In this document: positions 9,468 to 18,585 of the stretch, in pieces
Layout of the letters: each line of letters opens with the position of its first letter
Numbering within the stretch: position 1 is the stretch's first letter
Origin: Clostridiaceae bacterium
GTDB lineage: Bacteria; Bacillota; Clostridia; Lachnospirales; Lachnospiraceae
Direction of reading: 5' to 3'
Assembly (NCBI GenBank): GCA_910575435.1
Contig: CAJTGI010000008.1
Coordinates: 97,794-161,793, forward strand
Length of the DNA stretch: 64,000 nt
Program-made: the position numbers and the translations under genes
Notes under the pieces: model-generated
Databases searched by the model: none
The model's input: the letters and a program-made list of their open reading frames with translations, nothing else
What the model was told of the DNA's origin: nothing

Positions 9468-9763
9468 GACCAAACCTTTCTACATATAACATCAATGATT
9501 CGGATGCCAAAGATCCATTTTATCTTTTGACATCTTTTTCATCAATAGCATAACAAAAATATGCTGATTTATCCAGTTATTTTCCCTTTTATGTCGAAGA
9601 AATTCCTAATATGGCATTTGATATCTCTTCCTCCCGGCACACTCCTCCTTTATCATAACTTTTAAAGGCGCAATGACTGTGAAAGGGTAATTAGCGGGTT
9701 ACTATTCACAACAATGAATGGCAAGCATTACGCCAAAAGCTATTTAAAAAGGGGGACAAACCA

Positions 9764-10567
9764 TTGAAAACCATACTAGAAAACTATAACTTGCTCATTG
9801 CCATGACTGTTCTTACCTCTCTGGCAATCCTGATGAAATGCGTCTGCGCCATCTCATATCAGATGCTGTCCCGGGAGACGGAGCAGATGAACAACACGAA
9901 AAACGCCTGGCTGAAGGGAATGGTGACCAAATTCGAGTCCTGCTACCAGCTAAAAATGCCCATGCAGAATCCTGGAAGCTTTGTAAAGCTCCATCTGGAA
10001 CGATACCGACTGGCCGGCATCTCCCTGCGCACCCTGGAGGGGTTCGATTTATTTACCGGATGCATCACCACGGGATGCGCCCTTTTAACGATTATGGGCG
10101 GCATTTATTACAAGCTTCCCACAGACTGGATCGTGATACAGAGTATCACCCTAGTTCTCTTTCTCTTCTTTCTGGGCACCAGCGAACTTCTATTCCAAAC
10201 TAGGCGAAAGCGTCGCATTCTAATTATGAAAATGGAAAATTATTTCGCCAATACGCTGCACCCAAAACTGATGAACCAATATATCTACCCAGAAGAACTA
10301 CAGGAATATCGGGATGAATATTTCCTGCCGGACGACGACGAAGGCGAGCCCGAAGCATTTCCCGCTGCCAGCACCGAAGAGGCCCTGGCAGACGGACCTT
10401 CCCTTCACTCAGTCACGCCGGATATGCAAGAACTTATCGACTCCCTGCTAGAGGAATCTAAGATCTCAGAAGAACTGGAAAAGAAGAAGCAGGAACTCAC
10501 CACTGTTGCGGCCAAGGAGAAAATGCACTTAGTGGAAGAGATCATGAAAGAATATATCCAAGTATGA
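9764..10567 (+). CDS. Conserved membrane protein of unknown function
   Basis: 267 residues from a TTG start behind AAAGGGGG. One hydrophobic helix lies at residues 10-30 and a pair at about 95-150. A basic patch RRKRR follows, then an acidic region and a C-terminal coiled coil with EELEKKKQEL. I do not recognise a domain. The layout, a membrane hairpin with a long cytoplasmic charged tail, fits a scaffold or division-type protein. It is followed after 51 bases by a MerR-like regulator on the same strand, so the two may be co-transcribed. Confidence 0.5.
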   Translation: MKTILENYNLLIAMTVLTSLAILMKCVCAISYQMLSRETEQMNNTKNAWLKGMVTKFESCYQLKMPMQNPGSFVKLHLERYRLAGISLRTLEGFDLFTGCITTGCALLTIMGGIYYKLPTDWIVIQSITLVLFLFFLGTSELLFQTRRKRRILIMKMENYFANTLHPKLMNQYIYPEELQEYRDEYFLPDDDEGEPEAFPAASTEEALADGPSLHSVTPDMQELIDSLLEESKISEELEKKKQELTTVAAKEKMHLVEEIMKEYIQV

Positions 10568-10618
10568 AACTATTCACAGCCGTTTTGTGCGTCATCATTA
10601 GAAAGGATTTTCAAGTAA

Positions 10619-11347
10619 ATGTTAGATAAGAAGATAACGATTTCAGAAGCTGCAAAGCAATTATCCCTAGAAAGCCATGTCCTGCGCTACTGGGAGATGG
10701 AATTGGGCCTGCAGATATCCCGGAATAACCAGGGACACCGCTTCTACACCGGGGACGACATCGCCCTGCTGCGGGACATCAAGGACTTGAAGGAACAGGG
10801 ATTCCAGCTAAAAGCCATCAAGATGATACTGCCGGATATCCACAATGTGCGGCAGATGAATCCCCAGAGGCTTTACGAACTGCGGGAAGAACTAAACGAG
10901 CGGGTGCAGAGCGAAGAAACCTCGCAAAACACCAAAGTCCACACTGCCCAGGTCATGCCCCTCCATCCCAGGAGCGGCACGGAGATCCGCAATCTGGGGG
11001 AAGGCAGTTCCCAATACCGAAATGATGCGGAGGACAAGCTGCGCCACTTCGAGGCCATGATGCGAAAAATGATCCGTGCCACCGTGGCTGAGATGGAGCA
11101 TGAGTCAGAGGAGCGAATCTATGAGCGAATTACCACCAAGCTTTTAAAAGAGATGGACTATCTCACCAGGCAGCGGGAGGAACTTCACGAAAAGCAAGTT
11201 GCCCTTCTCAAAGAAATCCTGGCCGAAGTGCGCCACGAACTGCCGGAAACCGCCACCACTCAGGAAACACCGGTCCTGCAATCCAAAAAGAAGCAGAAGG
11301 AAAAAAAAGGGAGAAAAAAGAATTTACCATTTGCGAAGAAGAAATAA
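10619..11347 (+). CDS. MerR-type DNA-binding protein
   Basis: The N-terminal 70 residues are a MerR winged helix-turn-helix: ITISEAAKQLSLESHVLRYWE, then RFYTGDDIALLRDIKDLKEQGFQLKAIK. There are no metal-binding cysteines. Residues 130-210 are coiled coil, and the tail from about 220 is almost all lysine (KKKQKEKKGRKK), which could add nonspecific DNA contact. AAGGA lies 11 bases before the ATG. A role in chromosome organisation or as a regulator of the preceding membrane protein gene is possible, but neither is shown. Confidence 0.75.
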   Translation: MLDKKITISEAAKQLSLESHVLRYWEMELGLQISRNNQGHRFYTGDDIALLRDIKDLKEQGFQLKAIKMILPDIHNVRQMNPQRLYELREELNERVQSEETSQNTKVHTAQVMPLHPRSGTEIRNLGEGSSQYRNDAEDKLRHFEAMMRKMIRATVAEMEHESEERIYERITTKLLKEMDYLTRQREELHEKQVALLKEILAEVRHELPETATTQETPVLQSKKKQKEKKGRKKNLPFAKKK

Positions 11348-11513
11348 TATGCTATACTAGAGGTTAGCGGTTTTGTGTCGCACCCTGTACCATCTTGTAC
11401 AAATTTGTATGAAACGTACGAATATGCGAATAAAAGACGCTGTATCACAAAATACTATAACGCACACAAGGGCAGAAATTGCCAGCGTATAGAGAGAAAG
11501 GCGGGAAATCAAC

Positions 11514-12077
11514 ATGGGAAATTTCCAAATCGAACCCTGCGGAAACATCCAGGGGCTATATACCGTTCAGCCAAAGGTCTTCGGCGATTCCAGGGGCTAT
11601 TTCATGGAAACGTACAATTACGCGGACTTTAAAAAAGCCGGGCTGGACATGGTCTTCGTGCAGGACAACCAGTCCAGTTCCACCCACGGAGTGCTCCGGG
11701 GACTGCATTACCAGAAGAACCACACCCAGGGAAAGCTAGTGCGGGTCACTAGCGGAGAAGTTTTCGACGTGGCAGTAGACATTCGCCGGAACTCCCCCAC
11801 CTACGGCCAATGGTTTGGCGTGGTACTCAGTGCGGAAAAGAAAAATATGTTTTACGTCCCAGAGGGATTTGCCCATGGATTTTACGTAATGTCAGATACG
11901 GCAGAATTCATATACAAATGCACGGATTTCTATGACCCCACTTCCGAGGCGGGAATTCTGTGGAACGATGCAGCCATCGGCGTGGAATGGCCGATTCCTG
12001 ACGGGGAAGAGCCGATTCTCTCCGAGAAGGATACCATGCATCCTGCTTTTTCTGACAAAATCTGCCTAGACTATTAG
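11514..12077 (+). CDS. rfbC: dTDP-4-dehydrorhamnose 3,5-epimerase
   Basis: RfbC epimerises dTDP-4-keto-6-deoxyglucose at C3 and C5 during dTDP-L-rhamnose synthesis. The 187-residue cupin protein has the family hallmarks: FGDSRGYFMETYN, the catalytic histidine in GVLRGLHYQ, KLVRVTSGEVFDVAVDIR, and PEGFAHGFYVMSD. AAAGGCGGG precedes the ATG. It opens a cluster with rfbD and a glycosyltransferase; rfbA and rfbB are not in the window and must lie elsewhere. Confidence 0.95.
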   Translation: MGNFQIEPCGNIQGLYTVQPKVFGDSRGYFMETYNYADFKKAGLDMVFVQDNQSSSTHGVLRGLHYQKNHTQGKLVRVTSGEVFDVAVDIRRNSPTYGQWFGVVLSAEKKNMFYVPEGFAHGFYVMSDTAEFIYKCTDFYDPTSEAGILWNDAAIGVEWPIPDGEEPILSEKDTMHPAFSDKICLDY

Positions 12078-12171
12078 CTATGAATAGAAACTACTGGTTG
12101 CTATTCGCAACCCTAGGAACGGCATAGCAGTAAATAAAACCAATTTTTATGCACGGAAAAGAGGATTGGAC

Positions 12172-13026
12172 ATGAAGAAAGTATTGATTACCGGCTGCAA
12201 CGGGCAGCTTGGACGGGCTTTGAACGAGCTGCTGCGGGATTCCGACGTGGAAATCATCAACACGGACGTGGCCGAACTGGATATCTGCAATCTAGACCAG
12301 GTACGCCGCCTCCTCACGGAAAAACGCCCGGATACCATTATCAACTGCGCCGCCCACACGGCGGTGGACAAGTGTGAGACAGATGCGGAAAATGCACAGA
12401 AAATCAACGGTTTGGGGCCGAAGAACCTGGCCACGGCGGCAAAAGAAATTGATGCCCAGATGGTTCAGGTCTCCACAGACTACGTATTTTCCGGAGATGC
12501 GGACACCCCCTACACGGAGGAGGACGCCCCCTGCCCCCAGAGCGTATATGGCTCTACCAAGCTGGAGGGTGAGCAGGCAGTCACATCCATTCTGGAGCGA
12601 TATTACATCGTCAGAACGGCATGGCTTTACGGGGATGGCAATAATTTTGTAAAAACCATGCTCCGTCTGGCGGAAACCCGAGACAAGATTACCGTGGTCA
12701 ACGACCAGTACGGCTCCCCCACTTCCGCCATGGAACTGGCCCGCATGATTCTTCACATCGTAGATTCCGGAGAATACGGCATCTACCACGGCACATGCGA
12801 GGGCATCGCCAGCTGGTATGAATTTGCCTGCAAGATTTTCTCCCTGGCAGGGGTGGATATCAACGTAGTGCCCGTAACCACTGAAGAATACCCTGCCTCC
12901 GTGGCAAAACGCCCAGCCTATTCCGTGCTGGAAAATAAAAAACTAAACAGCCAGGGAAGTTATCGGATGAAGCAATGGGAGGACGCACTGGAAGAATATA
13001 TGGAAAACGAAATCTCTAACAGATAA
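12172..13026 (+). CDS. rfbD: dTDP-4-dehydrorhamnose reductase
   Basis: RfbD performs the last, NAD(P)H-dependent step to dTDP-L-rhamnose. The protein is an extended short-chain reductase of 284 residues: nucleotide loop TGCNGQLGRAL near the start, STDYVFSGD, and YGSTKLEGE carrying the catalytic Tyr-x3-Lys. The ATG at 12172 lies 7 bases after GAGG; an in-frame TTG at 12166 is too close to that site. Paired with rfbC it implies rhamnose in a cell-wall polysaccharide or glycoprotein glycan. Confidence 0.95.
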   Translation: MKKVLITGCNGQLGRALNELLRDSDVEIINTDVAELDICNLDQVRRLLTEKRPDTIINCAAHTAVDKCETDAENAQKINGLGPKNLATAAKEIDAQMVQVSTDYVFSGDADTPYTEEDAPCPQSVYGSTKLEGEQAVTSILERYYIVRTAWLYGDGNNFVKTMLRLAETRDKITVVNDQYGSPTSAMELARMILHIVDSGEYGIYHGTCEGIASWYEFACKIFSLAGVDINVVPVTTEEYPASVAKRPAYSVLENKKLNSQGSYRMKQWEDALEEYMENEISNR

Positions 13027-13084
13027 GGGGATAAGCCACTGTGAATAGTAGCATTCAGGCTAAATACTTTTATGGAGCAATGAC

Positions 13085-14254
13085 TTGAACATTTTATTCT
13101 ATCAATGGAACGCATACAATTTATCAGACACTCGATGGGCTTTGGAGCAGAAGGGATACACCGTCACCATGCTCACAGATCCCATCGCAAACCCGGAGGA
13201 GGATGCAGATTATACCCACAGGCTGGCAGAGCGCCTTTCTGGAGGGGATTATGATTTTGTATTCTCCCTTAATTATTTTCCAGTGCTGGCCGAGGGCTGC
13301 CACCAGGCATCCCGCCCCTATGTGTGCTGGAACTGTGACGGCTCCCTTCTGGCAATGTACCATGCCTCGGTTTTCTACCCCACCAATGTCATCTTTACCT
13401 TTGATTATAAAAACTATAAGGAATTTCAGGCCCTTGGCGTAACTAATATCTTCCATCTTCCCCTGGCAGTGAACACCCACAGGCTGGAAAGGCAGCCCTT
13501 TTCCACAGGCACTGATTACTCCGTGTCCTTCGTGGGAAATCTCTACGAGAAAAATACCTACCAGGAGATCAAGGACAGATTGCCGGACTATCTCGCCGGG
13601 TATCTGCGGGGAGCCATCAATGCCCAGAAGTTGGTGTCTGGAGGAAATATGCTGGAACTGCTGCTAACAGATGATATCGTAGCGGAACTAGAAGAATTGT
13701 CCTGCTACCACAAGTCAGAACAATCCTTTGCGGGCATCAAGCAGCTGTTTGCCACTACGATCCTGGGATTCCAGACAGCCTCGGAGGAACGGCAGGAAAA
13801 CCTTGCCGCGCTGGCGGCCCACCTGGAACCTGACTGCAAGGTACATCTGTTCACAAGGAGCGATGGGCTATATCTGCCTGGCGTAATTTCTCATCCACCT
13901 GTGGATTATCAGGAGGAGATGCCAGATATTTTTCGGAAAAGCAAGGTCAACCTGAATATGACCATCCCAAACATCACCACCGGCATTCCCTTGCGAGCCT
14001 GGGATATCCTGGGATGCGGCGGCTTTCTGCTATCCAATTACCAGCCGGAATTCCACAATTATTTTGATATGGGGAAGCATATGGATATTTTTGAGGACTG
14101 CGGGGAACTCTTAGAGAAAACCGACTTTTATCTGCGCAACGACAGCCTCCGCAGGCAGATGGCAACGGAAGGGATGGAACTGGTGCGCAGGGAGCACAAC
14201 TATCTGGCAAGGATAGGCCAGATGATAGATATACTGAATGATTTGGATATATAA
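13085..14254 (+). CDS. CgeB/DUF3880-type glycosyltransferase
   Basis: A 389-residue GT-B-like protein read from a TTG 7 bases behind GGAG. The N-terminal half matches the DUF3880 pattern (LFYQWNAYNLSDTRWALE, FVFSLNYFPVLAE, FTFDYKNYKEFQALG, HLPLAVNTHRLE). The C-terminal half matches family-1-like transferases related to spore-coat CgeB (VNLNMTIPNITTGIPLRAW, DILGCGGFLLSNY, FYLRNDSLRRQMA). It follows the rhamnose genes by about 60 bases, so it may add rhamnose or a related sugar. No signal peptide is present; it should act in the cytoplasm. Confidence 0.8.
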   Translation: MNILFYQWNAYNLSDTRWALEQKGYTVTMLTDPIANPEEDADYTHRLAERLSGGDYDFVFSLNYFPVLAEGCHQASRPYVCWNCDGSLLAMYHASVFYPTNVIFTFDYKNYKEFQALGVTNIFHLPLAVNTHRLERQPFSTGTDYSVSFVGNLYEKNTYQEIKDRLPDYLAGYLRGAINAQKLVSGGNMLELLLTDDIVAELEELSCYHKSEQSFAGIKQLFATTILGFQTASEERQENLAALAAHLEPDCKVHLFTRSDGLYLPGVISHPPVDYQEEMPDIFRKSKVNLNMTIPNITTGIPLRAWDILGCGGFLLSNYQPEFHNYFDMGKHMDIFEDCGELLEKTDFYLRNDSLRRQMATEGMELVRREHNYLARIGQMIDILNDLDI

Positions 14255-14278
14255 AGTAATGCAGAAATGGGGGAAGAT

Positions 14279-16369
14279 ATGAACCAACTAGAAGAGAAAA
14301 AAAGAGAAGAGGAAAATTACTTAGAACGCTTGGAGACCGCCGTAGCGCGCATCAGGGAAATCCACGAGGAAAACATTGCGGGCAAGCCCACGGTAAAGCA
14401 TCACGGAGAAGCTTTCCCGGATTATTTCGCCAAGGTCTCCGCCTTTCTCCTGCAGATTGCCGATTTTCATCAGAAGCATCGGCAGGGAGGGCTTGACCAA
14501 CTGTCATTGGAAGATTGGAAGGCGATCAATCATTCCCAGTATGAGGACGTGGCTGGGGAAAACTATCAGTCCAGCTATGCCAATCCCGACTACAGCGCAG
14601 CCACATTGGGAGAGGTATTTGGCCAGATCCTAGCCAGCCTGTACACAGAACTGCGCAGCAGCATCGCATACGCATACGAGGACCGGCTATTTGACCTGAC
14701 CACCATCTATGAACTCTTTATAGAGATATACAATATCTTGGAACAGGCAGACGCTTCTTACGAGGAAGTGCGCTCCGCCATCTACTATCACTTTTACGAC
14801 TATGCAGACATTACGGTGGAAGACAGCCTGCGTGATACCTTCGACCCCTCCAGGAACTTTGCCGCCAACCTGATCTGCCACAGCGATTTGACCGACCTGC
14901 GGTATCTGTACCGATTCGGGGAATGCATTTCCTTCAATGAACTGGAGATGGCTGCTTACCTGAACGGCTTGCCGGAAAAGGAAATCAAAGACATGGCATT
15001 CACCTTCACAGACGGCTATCGCCGGGGATTTGAATTATACCACATCGACCTTGCTGAAAAAAAGACGGTCAATATCCGCTATCGCCTGGGCATGGAGCGA
15101 ATGATCCGGGAAGTGATCCGCCAATTCGAGGAAATGGGCCTCTCCCCCATCATATATCGGGCGGGCGTGAGCATCAGCCGCAGAAATCTTGGGGGAAAGG
15201 TAGGATTTTACGGCGCATCACCCAATCGCCAGTACGAGTACGACCACCGCATGGACGACGCCATCTTTTTTGACAAAGCCTATGCAGAGCGAAAACTTGG
15301 CCTCCAAGAGCAAGCTCTGGAGGCCATGAAAGACCTTTGCGGAGATTTCGCAGGTCCCGCCGTAGTAGAAAACTTTGGCGAGTCTCCCTTCAATCCCGAG
15401 GACAAGGAGAATGCCTACCACTACAGCGACAAACAGCAGAAGCAGAAACTGGAATTCCAGGCCGCCAGCGGACTTTTGCGGAACAATTACGTTCCCAGAG
15501 ACCAGACCAGTTTCTCCATCATTGCCTATCCCCTGCCAGAAATCCAGGGCGACTTCCCAGAAATCTTCCACCAGACCATTCTGGTAAACACCCTGGACCA
15601 GCAGGAATATTTAAAAATCCAGACATGCATCATCAATGCCCTAGACCAGGGGGATTACGTCACTATTACAGGAAGGGATGGCAATCGCACGAATCTGACG
15701 GTGTCATTGGTCCCTCTGGAAAATCCCGAGAAGGAGACCAAGTTTGAGAACTGCCTGGCAGACGTGAATATACCTGTGGGTGAAGTATTTACCTCCCCCC
15801 AGCTCCAGGGAACAAACGGGCTTCTGCATGTGAAAAAAGTATACCTGAATGATCTGGAATACCATGACTTCTCCCTGTCCTTCACAGATGGAATGATTAC
15901 CGACTATAACTGCGGCAATTTCCAGACGGAGGAAGAAAACAAAAAATACATTGCAGAGAACGTGCTCTTTCACCACAAGACCCTGCCCATGGGAGAATTT
16001 GCCATCGGCACCAACACCACCGCCTACATGATGGGGAAAAAGCACCAAATCTCCCATCTCCTCCCCATCCTCATCGCAGAGAAAACCGGCCCTCATTTCG
16101 CCGTAGGGGACACCTGCTTTTCCCAGGAGGAAGACCTGGTCACCTTTAATCCTGACGGAAAGCAGATGATAGCCAAGGAAAATGACTACTCCCGCCTACG
16201 GCACACGGACAGCAAGAAAGCATACTTTCATTGCCACACGGATGTGACCATACCCTATGACGAACTGGGAGATATCCTAGTGCATACCCCCAAGGGGGAA
16301 GTGATCCCCATTATCCGGGAAGGCCGCTTCGTGCTGCCGGGAACGGAAAAACTCAACGATGCGCTTTAA
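14279..16369 (+). CDS. M29-like aminopeptidase-related protein
   Basis: Roughly 696 residues, starting at the ATG at 14279 behind GGGGGAAG. Residues 1-270 are helical with no family I can name. The second half looks like the M29 (AmpS/PepS) metallo-aminopeptidases: NIPVGEVFTSPQLQGTNG supplies the first glutamate, followed by FTDGMITDYNCGN and GEFAIGTNT. The usual C-terminal His-x-Asp pair of M29 is not in its normal form; GPHFAVGDTC may replace it. The protein is much longer than classical M29 enzymes (about 410). It is co-directional with the glycosyltransferase gene and 24 bases from it. Peptidase activity is plausible, not certain. Confidence 0.65.
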   Translation: MNQLEEKKREEENYLERLETAVARIREIHEENIAGKPTVKHHGEAFPDYFAKVSAFLLQIADFHQKHRQGGLDQLSLEDWKAINHSQYEDVAGENYQSSYANPDYSAATLGEVFGQILASLYTELRSSIAYAYEDRLFDLTTIYELFIEIYNILEQADASYEEVRSAIYYHFYDYADITVEDSLRDTFDPSRNFAANLICHSDLTDLRYLYRFGECISFNELEMAAYLNGLPEKEIKDMAFTFTDGYRRGFELYHIDLAEKKTVNIRYRLGMERMIREVIRQFEEMGLSPIIYRAGVSISRRNLGGKVGFYGASPNRQYEYDHRMDDAIFFDKAYAERKLGLQEQALEAMKDLCGDFAGPAVVENFGESPFNPEDKENAYHYSDKQQKQKLEFQAASGLLRNNYVPRDQTSFSIIAYPLPEIQGDFPEIFHQTILVNTLDQQEYLKIQTCIINALDQGDYVTITGRDGNRTNLTVSLVPLENPEKETKFENCLADVNIPVGEVFTSPQLQGTNGLLHVKKVYLNDLEYHDFSLSFTDGMITDYNCGNFQTEEENKKYIAENVLFHHKTLPMGEFAIGTNTTAYMMGKKHQISHLLPILIAEKTGPHFAVGDTCFSQEEDLVTFNPDGKQMIAKENDYSRLRHTDSKKAYFHCHTDVTIPYDELGDILVHTPKGEVIPIIREGRFVLPGTEKLNDAL

Positions 16370-16379
16370 AAAAGGGAAC

Positions 16380-16403
16380 AAGGGAACGCTGACGCATTCC
16401 CTT
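16380..16403. terminator. Stem-loop after the M29-like gene
   Basis: AAGGGAACGC and GCATTCCCTT form a stem with one mismatch and a 4-base loop, placed between two convergent genes. The T-run is short, so termination efficiency is uncertain. Confidence 0.45.
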
Positions 16404-16419
16404 CCAAATAATCTTCCCA

Positions 16420-18567
16420 TTATTTATTTGCAAATTTAATCTTGGCATTCTTGTGCAACCCATTGCCCCATAATACCTTCTTGCATTTCTTTTTCTGGGA
16501 CTTGGTGCACTTGGGGATTTGCACCGTCAGCCTGCTGTATTTCTTACTGCCCGCCAGATAAAACGGGCAGTAGAAATCATTATCGCTCAACTTGCGATTG
16601 TAAGTCATTCCCAGCCACTTCTTCCCCTTGAAAACTATCTTTTGCAGATTCTTGCAATCGTAAAATGCCTGGTACTTGATATTCTTAATATTCTTTCCCA
16701 GAACCACTTCCTTAAGAGACGTGCAGCCGGCAAATAACTCTCCATTTACCGCGGCTATCCCATTGGGCAGCACGACCTTGGCCAGTTTCTTGCAATTCTT
16801 AAAGGAACCGGCATTTAATTTCGTTAATTTAGATGAAAGGGCTACCTGCTTCAAAACCTTCCCGTCCTTAAACGCCCGTTTCTCAATTGTCTTAACCCCA
16901 TTTCCCATCACCACTTTTTTTAGATACCGGGTCTGGGAGATGGCGCTGTTCGCAATGGTGGTTACTTTCTTGGGCACTGTAAATTTGCTCCCCTTCTTTG
17001 CCTGGGGATAGCGGTACAAAGTCTTCCCAGACTTGTTATACAAGACGCCCTTGGCAGAAGAAAAATATTTATTCTGAGAATCCACGGCTATCTCTTTCAG
17101 GGAAGCGCATCCCCAAAACATTCCCGACTCCTCCCATCCAGAATGGTATACAATCTTCTTCACCCTCTTGGGAAGCCGCACCTTCACAAGAGAAGAACAA
17201 TTCGCAAATGCATCATAATCTATCACAGTCAGCGCATCGTCCAACTTAATTTCCTTTAAATTCGCCGCGCCGTAAAATCCGCCTATGCCAATTTTCTTAA
17301 TCCCCTTGGGCATCACATAACCGGCATCCTTCCTTCCCATAGGATACGCCACCAGTTCCCTGGTGCTCCTCTTGAGAAGAACGCCATCCTCTACCTGGTA
17401 ATCACTCGCACCCGGAGAGACCTGGAAATCTGTCAGCGCAGGACAGTTCACAAAGCATCGGCCGAAAACATACTTTGCCGTATTCGGCACCGTGACCGTC
17501 TTAAGAGCCGGGCAATTCTTAAAGATCACATCCCATTCATGAATCACTTCCGGCAGAAGCACCTTCTGAAGCCTTGGGCAGTCAACAAAGGAGTCTTCTG
17601 ACAGACTTGCCTTTGCCGGAATTTCAATCTCTGTCAAGCCAGCGTTGATAAAAGCATATTGCTCTATGGAGTCCAACCCCTTGGGAAGAGATATCTTTGC
17701 CAGATTCCTTGTTCCCGAAAAGGCATATTTATGAATGTACTCCACATGGGCAGGCACCGTGTAGGCGGCATCCTTTTTCGCCATCGGATAGCAGATCAGC
17801 GTGCTTTGGTTGAACAAAACCTGATCCACTTCCTCAAAATTCTTATTTTCAGGATGGACGATAAATTTCTCCAGGGCGGACGCCCCATTTATATTCCCGA
17901 ATACAATCAAATTTTTTCCCAGCGTGATCTCCCGAAGTTTTTGCGGAGCATCCATCCCATTGGCGATGCCGTCCTCTAAGAAGTATTCCATATAATCCGA
18001 CAGGAAGACCTTCTCTACCACCGCATTCCTGCACAGAACCTTTTTCCAGTTAGCACTCTTAACCTTTATCAGATTGCAGTAGTCGGGAATATACATCTCC
18101 TTCAGCGTCTTTCCCTTCTCGGTGAGTCCCTTCACATCCCCGTTGAGTACATCGAAATAATTGGTAAAATTATCTATGACCTTCAATTCATAGGACAATT
18201 TTTTTGTCTTCGTCTCCTCGCCCTCTTTATACTGAACCTCTGCCACAATATCTGTCTTGCCCTCCTCAACCCCAGATACGACGCCGGAATCGCTCACCAC
18301 CGCTACATCCCGGTTGGTGGAGGAATACTTTACAGACTGAATGCCTTCGCCAATAATCGCAATCTCATCTCCGCTGTCCCGGTAAAGCACCTTCTGATAA
18401 CCTGCGATGGCAGGCTCTGTCTCAGCAGTCATTGACGTTTCTTTCCCTTCTATTTGCCCCCCGGCGGCATAGGATGCAGTCCCTCCCGCAATCCACATCG
18501 CTCCCATCCAAATCGCCACGGCGGCAATAGGCCTCATCTTCCTTAAAAATTCCATTCTCCTCTTCAT
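16420..18567 (-). CDS. Secreted BspA-type leucine-rich-repeat protein (copy 1)
   Basis: 715 residues behind a GGAGG site. A signal peptide covers about residues 1-34 (RPIAAVAIWMGAMWIAGG...SYAAGG). An Ig-like bacterial domain at about 45-130 has YSSTNRDVAVVSDSGVVSG. From about residue 150 come many BspA/LRR_5 repeats of the F-x-x-C-x-x-L-x-x-V-x-L-P type (GCASLKEI, NCKKLAKVVLPNG). The C-terminus is very basic (CTKSQKKKCKKVL). No LPXTG or SLH anchor is visible; the basic tail may bind the wall. BspA proteins often mediate adhesion. The next gene upstream is a paralogue. Confidence 0.9.
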   Translation of the reverse strand: MKRRMEFLRKMRPIAAVAIWMGAMWIAGGTASYAAGGQIEGKETSMTAETEPAIAGYQKVLYRDSGDEIAIIGEGIQSVKYSSTNRDVAVVSDSGVVSGVEEGKTDIVAEVQYKEGEETKTKKLSYELKVIDNFTNYFDVLNGDVKGLTEKGKTLKEMYIPDYCNLIKVKSANWKKVLCRNAVVEKVFLSDYMEYFLEDGIANGMDAPQKLREITLGKNLIVFGNINGASALEKFIVHPENKNFEEVDQVLFNQSTLICYPMAKKDAAYTVPAHVEYIHKYAFSGTRNLAKISLPKGLDSIEQYAFINAGLTEIEIPAKASLSEDSFVDCPRLQKVLLPEVIHEWDVIFKNCPALKTVTVPNTAKYVFGRCFVNCPALTDFQVSPGASDYQVEDGVLLKRSTRELVAYPMGRKDAGYVMPKGIKKIGIGGFYGAANLKEIKLDDALTVIDYDAFANCSSLVKVRLPKRVKKIVYHSGWEESGMFWGCASLKEIAVDSQNKYFSSAKGVLYNKSGKTLYRYPQAKKGSKFTVPKKVTTIANSAISQTRYLKKVVMGNGVKTIEKRAFKDGKVLKQVALSSKLTKLNAGSFKNCKKLAKVVLPNGIAAVNGELFAGCTSLKEVVLGKNIKNIKYQAFYDCKNLQKIVFKGKKWLGMTYNRKLSDNDFYCPFYLAGSKKYSRLTVQIPKCTKSQKKKCKKVLWGNGLHKNAKIKFANK

Positions 18568-18585
18568 AATAACCCTCCTCCTCTT

